From assembly GCA_028714175.1 (NCBI GenBank), contig JAQTMV010000030.1:1-33268 (forward strand): DNA of 33,268 bases. The letters run 5' to 3'. Shown piece after piece: positions 16,531-24,101 of the stretch (the stretch's first letter is position 1; each line of letters begins with the position of its first letter). A model generated the notes under the pieces. It was not told the origin of the DNA and did not search any database. It saw nothing but the letters and a program-made list of their open reading frames with translations. Position numbers and translations under genes: made by a program. This DNA comes from Methylococcales bacterium. GTDB taxonomy: Bacteria > Pseudomonadota > Gammaproteobacteria > Methylococcales > Methylomonadaceae.

Positions 16531-18156
16531 ATGTCCCACCAATCCGATTTAATTAGTACCGATATCAACGCTTATCTGGCGCAACATGAACGCAAGGAAT
16601 TATTACGCTTTTTAACCTGCGGCAATGTTGACGACGGCAAAAGCACGCTGATCGGCCGTTTGCTGCACGATTCCAAAATGATCTATGAAGATCAACTGGC
16701 GGCGGTGCAGGCGGACAGCGTCAAATCAGGCACCACCGGCGCCGGCAAGATTGACCTGGCCTTACTGGTTGACGGTTTGCAGGCCGAACGCGAACAAGGC
16801 ATCACGATTGATGTCGCGTACCGCTATTTTTCCACGTCCACGCGCAAGTTTATTATTGCCGACACGCCGGGGCATGAACAATATACGCGCAACATGGCGA
16901 CAGGAGCTTCAACCTGCGACCTGGCCATTATCCTGATCGATGCCCGTTACGGCGTGCAAACCCAGACCAAGCGTCACAGCTTTATTGCGTCCTTGCTGGG
17001 GATTCAGCACATTATTGTCGCGGTCAATAAAATGGATCTGGTTGACTACAGTGAAGCTACTTTTAACAAAATCAAACAGGACACCTTGCGCTTTACCGAC
17101 ACCCTAGATTTGCACGATATAGGCTTTATCCCGATGTCGGCACTGGACGGTGATAATGTGGTAAACAAAAGTGAAAATATGCCCTGGTTTACCGGTTTGC
17201 CGTTGATGGAAGCGCTTAACAGTGTCGAAATCGCCAATGACCATAATTTTAACGATGCCCGCTTCCCCGTCCAGTATGTCAATCGGCCCAACCTGGATTT
17301 TCGCGGCTTTTGCGGCACTGTAGCTTCCGGTATTTTCCGCAAAGGCGATCAGATCACCGCCTTGCCTTCAGGTAAAAGCAGCGAAATAAAAGCTATCGTG
17401 ACCTATGATGGCGATCTTGACGAAGCCTTTCCACCGATGGCCGTGACGCTGACGCTGGAGGACGAGATTGATATAAGCCGCGGCGACATGCTAATCGGCA
17501 CAGAAAAACTGCCGCCATTAGTCGCCGACAAATTTAAAGCCACTATCGTCTGGATGGCTGAAAAAGCCCTGACGCCGGGCCGTCAATACACCCTAAAACT
17601 GGCAACACGCAGTGTATCCGGTTCCATTGCGATGATTCACCATAGAATCGATGTCAATACGCTGGAACATCATGATGCCATTGACTTGAAGCTGAATGAA
17701 ATCGGCTCCTGCACCGTTACCGTCAATGCGCCCGTGGTATTCGATCCTTACAAAATCAACAGAGGCACCGGCGCTTTCATTATTATTGACCGTCTGACTA
17801 ACGGCACCGTTGGCGCCGGCATGATTACCGGGGCTACCGGTGATGAAAACCTGCAGCCGGTCAGTATAGAAGAACGCGCGGCACGCTACAGCCAGAAAGC
17901 CGCCGCTATTGCCTTAGCGGGTTCGACCGGCAAAGACATCGCTTATCAACTGGAAAGAAAACTGTTTGATAACGGTCATGCAACGACCGTCCTGGAAACG
18001 CAAAATACAGCGCTTATATTGGCGATCAAACAAGCGGGCCTGATTTGTTTATGTGTAAATTACAGTGCGGATTTGGCAGATATTAGTTTTGATACCGACA
18101 AACAGTCTATTGATGATATTTACAGTGCGATGAAAGAGCAAAAGATTATTTACTGA
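16531..18156 (+). CDS. cysN: Sulfate adenylyltransferase subunit 1 with vestigial APS-kinase tail
   Basis: CysN is the EF-Tu-like GTPase that drives APS formation by CysD. Residues 1 to about 445 form a normal CysN: P-loop GNVDDGKST (31-39), DTPGHEQY (111-118), NKMD (166-169), then two beta-barrel domains. Residues about 449-541 resemble a shrunken CysC (APS kinase): [17 protein letters not shown], then [19 protein letters not shown], and the C-terminal [10 protein letters not shown]. The kinase P-loop (normally GLTGSGKTT-like) is reduced to AGSTGKD, and about half of the usual 180-200 residues, including the middle catalytic part, are gone. The GTPase should be active; the kinase should not. 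APS would have to be phosphorylated by a separate CysC or be reduced directly. Confidence 0.95.
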   Translation: MSHQSDLISTDINAYLAQHERKELLRFLTCGNVDDGKSTLIGRLLHDSKMIYEDQLAAVQADSVKSGTTGAGKIDLALLVDGLQAEREQGITIDVAYRYFSTSTRKFIIADTPGHEQYTRNMATGASTCDLAIILIDARYGVQTQTKRHSFIASLLGIQHIIVAVNKMDLVDYSEATFNKIKQDTLRFTDTLDLHDIGFIPMSALDGDNVVNKSENMPWFTGLPLMEALNSVEIANDHNFNDARFPVQYVNRPNLDFRGFCGTVASGIFRKGDQITALPSGKSSEIKAIVTYDGDLDEAFPPMAVTLTLEDEIDISRGDMLIGTEKLPPLVADKFKATIVWMAEKALTPGRQYTLKLATRSVSGSIAMIHHRIDVNTLEHHDAIDLKLNEIGSCTVTVNAPVVFDPYKINRGTGAFIIIDRLTNGTVGAGMITGATGDENLQPVSIEERAARYSQKAAAIALAGSTGKDIAYQLERKLFDNGHATTVLETQNTALILAIKQAGLICLCVNYSADLADISFDTDKQSIDDIYSAMKEQKIIY

Positions 18157-18240
18157 AGTTTTCTGCAAAATCTTCATCTTAAATGGATCAACCCGGATCT
18201 GCGAGGGTGGGGTACATTTCAAACGTGCCCGCGTCCGCAA

Positions 18241-18998
18241 GCTTTGCAACCAACTTGACCGATGACTTGTGCGGCGCATCTGGTCCCACAGGTTCAGGCG
18301 TTGGCTCTGTGCCGGCTGGAAAGTTCTGCCGACAGCCAAGTTCTATGACGAGTTCGGGTTGATGAATCTGGTTAGATTGATTCCTGGAAAAAACCGCCAG
18401 GGCACCGGCCCGGCAATATGCGGCATAATCATCAATCACCGATAAATACCGCTCCTCCGTCCAGGCGCGCAAACCATACATCACGGTAAACGCCAGCAAA
18501 ATTCCCACGGTAAAATCGCCAAAAATCAAACCTTGAATCCACCATACACCCAGTTTGGCTGTATAAGCTGGGTGGCGCAGCCAGCGATAGGGGCCGCGCT
18601 GGACAATCCCTCGCGCTGTTAGATTGGACGCCTTAAAACCCAACGCCAAAGATGCCCAGGCAAACATCCCCACAACACCACCTCGATGCCATTAAAGAAC
18701 AGTCGAACAGTATCGCTGGTTTCAATCTTGATGGGAAATAGCGCCATATCGAATGACAAAAACGAAAAACTGTTAAATGGCGGATAACACCATAAACACA
18801 CCAGCTAGCCCCGCCAATGCGGATCAACCGAACGAATTTCAGAACCTAGCCGCCGGGATTCCACTAAGTAACCAAATCCGAACGTGGAAATATCCACCAG
18901 CAAACACAACTCAATTAAAAACCGTGTCCAAGCCCGAAAATCCGAAGGCAATGATTGCGCTAACGTCCTCACTTCCTGCAGGTTTTAGAAGGCCCCAA
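18241..18998. repeat. Direct repeat, copy A (matches 20822 to about 21579)
   Basis: About 755 bases closely match the segment from 20822 to about 21579 in the same orientation, with scattered substitutions and small indels. Similarity begins at GCTTTGCAACCAACTTGACC in both and fades after about 18970/21551. It covers the 3' two-thirds of the methyltransferase gene plus about 100 bases beyond its stop. Confidence 0.9.
18343..18990 (-). pseudogene. Truncated, frameshifted copy of the membrane methyltransferase gene
   Basis: The minus-strand sequence encodes the same product as the C-terminal part of the intact gene at 20924-21997 (motifs RGIVQRGPYRWLRHPAYTAK and RAWTEERYLS), but in several frames. 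A one-base loss near 18670 (ATCCCC against ACACTCC in the intact copy) splits the protein between the FNGIEV and FAWASL segments. A second shift near the C-terminus (after DDYAAYCRAG) replaces the FFPGI ending. The N-terminal third is missing. It is a dead copy, probably left by a duplication that also bounds the toxin-antitoxin region. Confidence 0.85.
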
Positions 18999-19019
18999 TG
19001 GATGAGTGTGCCGTGAACC

Positions 19020-19058
19020 ATTCATGCTTCGACAGGCTCAGCACGAAAGGCTCATGAC
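19020..19058. repeat. Dispersed repeat fragment (CTTCGACAGGCTCAGC type)
   Basis: CATGCTTCGACAGGCTCAGC followed by ACGAAAGG resembles a short intergenic element I recall from many bacterial genomes (complement form CCTGAGCCTGTCGAAG). A weaker relative occurs near 32833-32850. Confidence 0.45.
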
Positions 19059-19064
19059 ACACTT

Positions 19065-19139
19065 CAACGCTTTTTTGCCCACCAAATTAATGAACCATGC
19101 TTTTGGTGTTGTAAACGGTGGGCAAAAAAGCCACCCTAC
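19065..19139. repeat. Hairpin-bearing repeat, left copy, beside the BrnTA remnant
   Basis: Within it, CTTTTTTGCCCACC (19070-19083) and GGTGGGCAAAAAAG (19117-19130) are perfect 14-base inverted copies. The whole segment recurs in degenerate form, same orientation, at about 19889-19966 on the other side of the BrnTA gene. Confidence 0.75.
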
Positions 19140-19185
19140 ATGACTCACAGCCTGTCATTACCAGAAACAATGGCAAATACATGTA

Positions 19186-19199
19186 ATTATGTGCATAAT
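19186..19199. promoter_or_regulatory. Palindrome before brnT: candidate BrnA operator
   Basis: ATTATG-TG-CATAAT is a near-perfect palindrome 8 bases before the ATG at 19207. Toxin-antitoxin operons of this family are autorepressed by BrnA binding an inverted repeat at the promoter, so an operator role fits (inference). Confidence 0.45.
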
Positions 19200-19206
19200 G
19201 TGGCTC

Positions 19207-19788
19207 ATGGAATTTACTTGCAATCCCATCAAAAACGAAACCAATATCCGTGACCGGGGCTTGCCCTTGCTGACGGCGGCGCGGTTGCTGTTAAACAGTC
19301 TTGCTGGTACGCGAAGATACCCGCAAGGCATCCCCGAAGCGGCGTTTTATCGTCTCTATAACACCATAGGTAGGCGCTTGATAGTGGTGGTGTTTTGCGG
19401 GCCAGTTGATGACCATATCACATTATTTTATTTAGAAATGCGAATCGACGTGAGCAGACAAAAATTGAAAACCAAATCCTCTGAAATCGCTTGGGCGGCG
19501 GTGGATGTAGCGCCTTTGGCAGATGTGCCGGATGAGGATAGCCCGGAATTGACTGCAGCAGAGTTTGTCGAGTTGCGGCCAGTGTCCGAGGTGTTGCTCG
19601 GGTTGGGCCTGGGCAAACAGCGTATCACCATTATGCTGGATGAAGCGGTGGTGCAGGCATACAAGGCCAAAGCGGGCGGTCGCAGATACCAGACACTCAT
19701 CAATGATACTTTGCGCCGGGCATTGGAGGCTGATAGTGTGAAAGAGGCGTTGCGTGAGGTGATACGGGAAGAGCTACACCGGGCTTGA
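19207..19788 (+). CDS. Truncated BrnT toxin fused in frame to BrnA-type antitoxin
   Basis: One open frame of 193 residues joins two normally separate genes. Residues about 1-77 are BrnT-like (MEFTCNPIKNETNIRDRGL, later NTIGRRLIVVVFC), a RelE-fold ribonuclease toxin, but the C-terminal part with the usual ISxRxA...RRY segment is missing. From MRIDVSRQ (19438) the product is BrnA-like: AWAAVDVAPL, DEDSPELTAAEF, and the C-terminal ribbon-helix-helix ITIMLDEAVVQAYKAKAGGR then YQTLINDTLRRAL. A small deletion probably removed the toxin's end and its stop codon. The toxin is presumably inactive; the antitoxin may still be made, possibly from ATG 19438. A frame open further upstream (ATG 19189) is less likely to be the start. 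Confidence 0.7.
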   Translation: MEFTCNPIKNETNIRDRGLPLLTAARLLLNSLAGTRRYPQGIPEAAFYRLYNTIGRRLIVVVFCGPVDDHITLFYLEMRIDVSRQKLKTKSSEIAWAAVDVAPLADVPDEDSPELTAAEFVELRPVSEVLLGLGLGKQRITIMLDEAVVQAYKAKAGGRRYQTLINDTLRRALEADSVKEALREVIREELHRA

Positions 19789-19888
19789 TTCCAGACAATG
19801 ATGAATGGGTTATCCCCGGATTTTGTGGATAACCCAGTCTAAAATGTACAAAATTGCACTGTAACCCATTGCTTTTGTGTAGGGCGGT

Positions 19889-19966
19889 CAACGCTTTTCT
19901 GTCTGCCAAATTGATGAGTCCAGTGTTTGGCGTTGTAAGCGGCGGGGAAATAAGCCTGACCACCCT
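19889..19966. repeat. Degenerate right copy of the hairpin-bearing repeat
   Basis: CAACGCTTTTCTGTCTGCC through GTTGTAAGCGGCGGGG to ACCACCCTGCC aligns along its length with 19065-19139, with several substitutions. The internal inverted repeat has decayed. With the left copy it brackets the BrnTA gene. Confidence 0.6.
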
Positions 19967-19984
19967 GCCTGGCGGCTTTTACAG

Positions 19985-20263
19985 CTATCGCTTCAAATCC
20001 CGGTAGAAGTTTTCATGGCTGCCCAGCAACAGCAACAGAAGAGTTTCGGGGTCGTATTCATAAGCCAACAACATTGGCTGACCATTACACTTGAACTTAT
20101 GCACAAACACCCCCGCTAAGTCACCTTTCTTGGCCTCGCCAATCGTCGGATCTCGCACAATGTCGGCCACGGCATCATCCACATCGGCTTTCTGGTTCGG
20201 ATGCAAGCGCTTGTACGCCCGTTTAAACATCGCGCTTTGCTGAACCTGGAAAGAATCACCCAT
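19985..20263 (-). CDS. Type II toxin of the RelE/ParE family
   Basis: A 92-residue basic protein of RelE/ParE fold: FKRAYKRLHPNQKADVDDAV (helices 1-2), IGEAKKGDLAGVFVHKFKC (beta strands), PMLLAYEYDPE and a C-terminal LLLLGSHENFYRDLKR, the position of the functional end of these toxins. It targets either mRNA on the ribosome or DNA gyrase; the sequence does not decide. Its ATG shares one base with the TGA of the upstream antitoxin gene (TGATG), the usual antitoxin-first, coupled arrangement. It appears intact. Confidence 0.88.
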   Translation of the reverse strand: MGDSFQVQQSAMFKRAYKRLHPNQKADVDDAVADIVRDPTIGEAKKGDLAGVFVHKFKCNGQPMLLAYEYDPETLLLLLLGSHENFYRDLKR

Positions 20264-20490
20264 CAGCTACGCTTTCCTTCAGGCACAAACGGTGTAGCAA
20301 GCGTTGGCCCTTCTGCGCGAGCAATCAACAAGTCGCGCACAAAATCAATGGGAAGATCGGGGTTGTCCAACGCAGTTCTCCCCACCAAAGCCCAAAATTC
20401 TATTTGCCCGGCTATGGTACGCCTCTCGGCCTGCGCTTGCGCCCGTGCTTGTTCGTACAAGGCATCATTTATGCGTACTGGTATTCCCAT
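20263..20490 (-). CDS. ParD-like antitoxin
   Basis: A 75-residue protein matching the ParD-like antitoxin family: MGIPVRINDALYEQARAQAQ followed by RTIAGQIEFWALVGRTALDN. The N-terminal strand and two helices form a ribbon-helix-helix DNA-binding unit; the C-terminal 30 residues (LPIDFVRDLLIARAEG onward) should wrap the toxin. GGAGTG 5-6 bases before ATG 20490 is a good ribosome site. It neutralises the RelE/ParE-type toxin that follows with a one-base overlap and very likely represses its own promoter. Confidence 0.88.
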   Translation of the reverse strand: MGIPVRINDALYEQARAQAQAERRTIAGQIEFWALVGRTALDNPDLPIDFVRDLLIARAEGPTLATPFVPEGKRS

Positions 20491-20505
20491 GGCTTCACTC
20501 CGAAA

Positions 20506-20538
20506 TTATCTGCTACAAAAGTAGTTTATGATAGATAA
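20506..20538 (-). promoter_or_regulatory. Inverted repeats upstream of the antitoxin gene, candidate operator
   Basis: CTAC-AAAA-GTAG (20513-20524) is enclosed by TTATCT (20506-20511) and AGATAA (20533-20538), 16 bases before the antitoxin start. Position and dyad symmetry suit autoregulation by a ribbon-helix-helix antitoxin. Confidence 0.4.
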
Positions 20539-20821
20539 AACGTAACCGAAACGCAAGTACACCTAAACCGCCTCCAGCCAGGGAAAGTAAGCGGCAGGTA
20601 TCGTACTTGGCTGTTATATAAAAACAACCAATCATAAAAAAACCAACCTGGAAAGAACCGGGCAAGAGTTTGGTTGGGTTGGCTTCGAGATGGCGGATTG
20701 CTAAAGCGAATCCGCCTTACGGCTTTACATACGCAAAGTCAAAACCGCGCTCAGCAAAACACGCATCACTTTTGTTTTCATCCCATTCAAAATTCATGGA
20801 TACAGTGTAGCTCATTACCTG
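20539..20821. other. Intergenic stretch without a recognisable gene
   Basis: Between the antitoxin promoter and repeat copy B I see no gene, only A+T-rich sequence and the hairpin repeat at 20692-20716. Short open frames here lack ribosome sites and any family resemblance. Confidence 0.6.
20692..20716. repeat. Dispersed hairpin repeat (GGCGGATT...AATCCGCC)
   Basis: Arms GGCGGATT (20692-20699) and AATCCGCC (20709-20716) enclose GCTAAAGCG. A relative with GGTGGATT arms lies at 22125-22156. This looks like a REP-like intergenic family. Confidence 0.7.
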
Positions 20822-21579
20822 GCTTTGCAACCAACTTGACCGATGACTTGTGCGGCGCATCTGGTCGCACAGGTTCAGGCGTTGACGCTGTGCCGGTTGG
20901 AAAGTTCTGTCGACAGCCAGATTTTATGACGCGTTCGGGTTGGTGAATCTGGTTGGATTGATTCCTGGAAAAAAACACCAGGGCACCGCCCGGCGATATG
21001 CGGCATAATCATCAACCGCCGATAAATGCCGCTCCTCCGTCCAGGCGCGCAAAACATACATCACGGTAAACGCCAGCAAAATTCCTATGGTAAACTCGCC
21101 AAAAATCACACCTTGAATCCACCACACACCCAGCTTGGCCGTATAAGCCGGATGGCGCAGCCAGCGATAGGGGCCACGCTGGACAATACCACGCGACGTT
21201 AGATTGGACGCCTTAAAACCCAACGCCAAAGATGCCCAGGCAAACACACTCCACAACATCACCTCGATGCCATTAAATAACAGTCGAACAGTATCGCTGG
21301 TTTCAATCTTGATGGGAAATAGCGCTACATCAAAAGGCAAAAACGAAAAACTGTTAAATGGCGGATAACACCATAAACACACCAGCCAGCCTAACCAATG
21401 TGGATCAACCGAGCGAATTTCAGAACCCAGCCGCCGGGATTCCACCAAGTAACCAAACCCGAATGTGGCAATATCCACTAGCAAACACAATTCAATGAAA
21501 AACCGCGTCCAAGCCCGAAAATCCGAAGGTAATGATTGCGCTACCGTCCAAACCTGTTGCAAATTTTGGATACCCCAGG
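20822..21579. repeat. Direct repeat, copy B (matches 18241 to about 18998)
   Basis: The intact partner of the duplication. It overlaps the 3' part of the methyltransferase gene and the sequence just after its stop. Several percent divergence from copy A argues against a very recent event. Confidence 0.9.
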
Positions 21580-21997
21580 TCACCACATACGGCAAAAAGA
21601 ACAATTTCAGCAGTACTGTCAGCAAACCCAGACGCACCAAAGGCGACCAAGCTATTCTTACGCCCCAACGGTGCAACACACCTTGCAGAACAAACGCCAA
21701 CAATGCCTGATATTTGTCATTGCTCAACAAAAAGCGTCCACGCTGATCATAAAAATACAAGGGCCCGGCCAAAGTAAACGCTAACCAGTAATAATCGGCA
21801 AACCACAGCGCCCAAGGTCGATAAAGTGGGCCGGATACATGCTGCGACAAAAAACCTGTGAGCTGCATATCCGGCAAATAAGCCAGGCAAACTGGGGCGT
21901 AATGCAGCAACCACCAGGCACCGGAAAGCAATAGCCAACGTGAAACAAAAGCCCATAGACAAGGCCAGGTATGATCGGAATAGGGATGGGTTTCCAT
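20924..21997 (-). CDS. Polytopic membrane protein with isoprenylcysteine-methyltransferase-like C-terminus
   Basis: About 357 residues with many hydrophobic segments. The C-terminal third carries the signature of the ICMT/PEMT-like methyltransferase superfamily: SRGIVQRGPYRWLRHPAYTA followed by KLGVWW, then RAWTEERHLSAVDDYAAYRR and the terminal FFPGI. In this superfamily the RHP(x)Y segment and the E-E pair help bind S-adenosylmethionine at the membrane. The N-terminal two-thirds are hydrophobic and unfamiliar. ATG 21997 was chosen; a TTG at 22018 would add 7 residues, and neither has a clear ribosome site. A broken second copy lies at 18343-18990. The substrate is unknown. Confidence 0.72.
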   Translation of the reverse strand: METHPYSDHTWPCLWAFVSRWLLLSGAWWLLHYAPVCLAYLPDMQLTGFLSQHVSGPLYRPWALWFADYYWLAFTLAGPLYFYDQRGRFLLSNDKYQALLAFVLQGVLHRWGVRIAWSPLVRLGLLTVLLKLFFLPYVVTWGIQNLQQVWTVAQSLPSDFRAWTRFFIELCLLVDIATFGFGYLVESRRLGSEIRSVDPHWLGWLVCLWCYPPFNSFSFLPFDVALFPIKIETSDTVRLLFNGIEVMLWSVFAWASLALGFKASNLTSRGIVQRGPYRWLRHPAYTAKLGVWWIQGVIFGEFTIGILLAFTVMYVLRAWTEERHLSAVDDYAAYRRAVPWCFFPGINPTRFTNPNAS

Positions 21998-22124
21998 TGA
22001 GATAAATACAGGCGACAAAGCAGGTATAAATCAGTGATGAGACGGTAACACAAAAGAAGCAGAAGGTGGAGATTGACTACGTGCTCAGCAACTTGCTATA
22101 GCAAATCGCCACCTTCCAGGAAGT

Positions 22125-22156
22125 TATGGTGGATTGCCTTTCGCGAATCCACCATA
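22125..22156. repeat. Hairpin repeat after the pilus cluster
   Basis: TATGGTGGATT (22125-22135) is the perfect complement of AATCCACCATA (22146-22156). It lies 14 bases beyond the stop of the last pilin gene and could stabilise or end that message. It is related to the 20692-20716 element. Confidence 0.75.
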
Positions 22157-22169
22157 CAGGGTTGCATAC

Positions 22170-24074
22170 CTACTGATAAGTGTAAGTACTACCATTGCGA
22201 TAAATACACATAACGCTACTTGCTGCGCTATCGACTGTGCCGTCAGTACCTATAACCTTGACACATATTGTGTCCCTATTACCGGGAGCGGGAGCATAGC
22301 TATTGACAGAGCTTGTAGACGTAAGTGCTGGAGTACAGGGTGTTATGACACTATTGTTCAGCTCTGTACATGTATATATTTTATACGCTGTCGCGCCATT
22401 GATAGCACTCCAGGTAAGCGCTTTCGGATCACTGGTTGAAGACCAGGCTGGAGCTGGTGTAGCCAGTGTAACACCGCCAGATGACGAACTGCTTGAGCTG
22501 GTGGAAGATGTACTGCTGGTTGAAGAAGTGCTGCTTGTGCTGCTGGACGACGAACTGCTTGATGATGAGCCGCCGGCGGTTACCAGCGTGTCGCCCGGCA
22601 TTAAAGCCGATAACGGTGAAGTAAAAGTTTGTGTTGCCGGTGCCACGCCGCCGCCATAAGCGGTCACTGTCAAGCTGGTTTCGATGGTTTCAATCGTGCA
22701 ATCATAAGACCATACACCGTCGTCAGATAACGAGGTTAAACAGGCGTTATGCCCCACCAATACCTTAACCTGATCGGCATAGGAACCGGTAATCGTACCG
22801 CTAATCACATATTTGCCGGTATTGCCGCAACTGCTGGTGTCCTCGGCAAGCACCACATTTTGGCCAGCCGTCAATACCCGTTGAATTGAAGAACTTGGAA
22901 TTGCCAGTTTTTTTGTCGAGTCAGTAGGCAGCGTAAAATCGCTGAATTCATCACAGGGATATCCTGAGCCCTTTTTGTCAACAATTAAAAAGTTTTGGCA
23001 GGCGAAAGACTGATTGATGCCTTCAGACGCTACGGCATTATTGTCCGCATCTATTCGGCGAGTCACATACTCCCGAGCCGTTGTCGCCAAAGTATTGATA
23101 CCTGTGCCCGCTATATCCTCGGCAAAACAGACTTTTTTGTTATGAAAATTGTCATTTGCAGTTTCAATAAGCCCCACTTTGCCATACCAACCGCCATTAA
23201 CCGCTTCATAAGTATGTGTGCCGCTGGGACAGCCTGCTCCGCCATCGGTGCAGGCGCCGCCAAAGTAGCAAATATAGTCGGCATCAGTGTTCGGCACAGG
23301 AAAGACACAATAAGCCAAATCGGAAAATGTTACCGGATAGCTGGTGGTTGGCGTTAAACTGACACTTGGAGTGGCGCCGTTGCCTACTACGCCATGGTAA
23401 ACGGTGCCCTTAATAGTGAGTTGTATCCCGCCTTTAAATTTAATCAAGGCTTTGCCGCTACTATCCAGCAAATAGATGTAATTACCAACGACATGCTTAC
23501 GCAGGCCACTGCCATCGCCTAAATCAGTGACGGTACCGGGATCAAACTGCTCATTGGGCGTTTCAGAGGAGTTATTATTCGGGCTGGGTGCATTTGCCGA
23601 GAGACCATTGCCACCGGTGGCGTAATCCGTGGCTTTGCCGGGATCGGCCCAAACAATTTCACTGACCATGTTGATTGTTTCATCGGCGCCAGCCGCGCCC
23701 CAGGTTACTTGTACGCTGATGTTTTTTCTATTAGGCCCGTTTGGATAGTCTGGATCGTCTGGATCCGGTTTATCGGTGACCCCCCAGCTTCTGGCAAAGG
23801 TGGCGTTAGTACCGTTGACACTGTCGTTGGCGTCACCAATTGCAAGATCAGCGTCGAAACTGCTCTTGATGATATTGTTTCGATATTCTTCCAGCTTGGC
23901 TTCAGCCAGCTTGATGGCTTCTGCACGGGCTTTGCTTTCTCCGCTGCTGGTCATCAATCCGCCTTGCAAAGACCCCAGCGCCATTAAACCGACGGCGACC
24001 ACTACTGCGGCAATCAGGACCTCTATTAAACCAATACCGTGTTGTGTTTTGGTTTTGCTTGGATAAATAGCCAT
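22170..24074 (-). CDS. Large PilV-like minor pilin with Ser/Thr linker and C-terminal FN3-like domain
   Basis: A 634-residue class III-signal pilin. The leader MAIYPSKTKTQHG is cut before IGLIEVLIAAVVVAVGLMAL; Glu5 of the mature form is present, and the following helix (LAEAKLEEYRNN) is PilV-like. Usual PilV proteins have about 150-200 residues. Here a long Cys-containing extracellular region (about 150-500) is followed by a 30-residue linker made almost only of Ser and Thr (about 501-534) and a beta-rich end domain (535-634; TPAPAWSSTSDPKALTWSAI) resembling an FN3 fold. TAGGTAA gives a ribosome site. It is last in the fimT-pilW-pilX order, the place normally held by pilY1, so it may serve as the tip adhesin (inference). 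Confidence 0.8.
   Translation of the reverse strand: MAIYPSKTKTQHGIGLIEVLIAAVVVAVGLMALGSLQGGLMTSSGESKARAEAIKLAEAKLEEYRNNIIKSSFDADLAIGDANDSVNGTNATFARSWGVTDKPDPDDPDYPNGPNRKNISVQVTWGAAGADETINMVSEIVWADPGKATDYATGGNGLSANAPSPNNNSSETPNEQFDPGTVTDLGDGSGLRKHVVGNYIYLLDSSGKALIKFKGGIQLTIKGTVYHGVVGNGATPSVSLTPTTSYPVTFSDLAYCVFPVPNTDADYICYFGGACTDGGAGCPSGTHTYEAVNGGWYGKVGLIETANDNFHNKKVCFAEDIAGTGINTLATTAREYVTRRIDADNNAVASEGINQSFACQNFLIVDKKGSGYPCDEFSDFTLPTDSTKKLAIPSSSIQRVLTAGQNVVLAEDTSSCGNTGKYVISGTITGSYADQVKVLVGHNACLTSLSDDGVWSYDCTIETIETSLTVTAYGGGVAPATQTFTSPLSALMPGDTLVTAGGSSSSSSSSSSTSSTSSTSSTSSTSSSSSSSGGVTLATPAPAWSSTSDPKALTWSAINGATAYKIYTCTELNNSVITPCTPALTSTSSVNSYAPAPGNRDTICVKVIGTDGTVDSAASSVMCIYRNGSTYTYQ
22473..22574 (-). 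repeat. Low-complexity Ser/Thr codon repeat in the PilV-like gene
   Basis: About 100 bases encode runs of Ser and (Thr-Ser-Ser) repeats, written mostly with AGC, AGT, TCA, TCG and ACA/ACT mixtures. It marks a flexible, possibly length-variable, possibly glycosylated linker. Confidence 0.8.
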
Positions 24075-24101
24075 ACAATTACCTATTTGTGCTAAATGTT
24101 G

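Noticed and set aside
16293-16556. An 87-codon open frame spanning the cysD end and cysN start
   Set aside because: Only the part from 16377 has family resemblance, and that part is truncated and frameshifted; the rest is repeat sequence or overlaps cysD/cysN.
20201-20531. Plus-strand frames opposite the ParD-like antitoxin
   Set aside because: They are antisense to a well-supported antitoxin gene and show no family features.
20787-20978. Minus-strand frame (starting FFSRNQSNQIHQPE) after the methyltransferase gene
   Set aside because: It overlaps the methyltransferase 3' end in another frame. The FFPGI ending of the other frame matches the family, so this frame is not coding.
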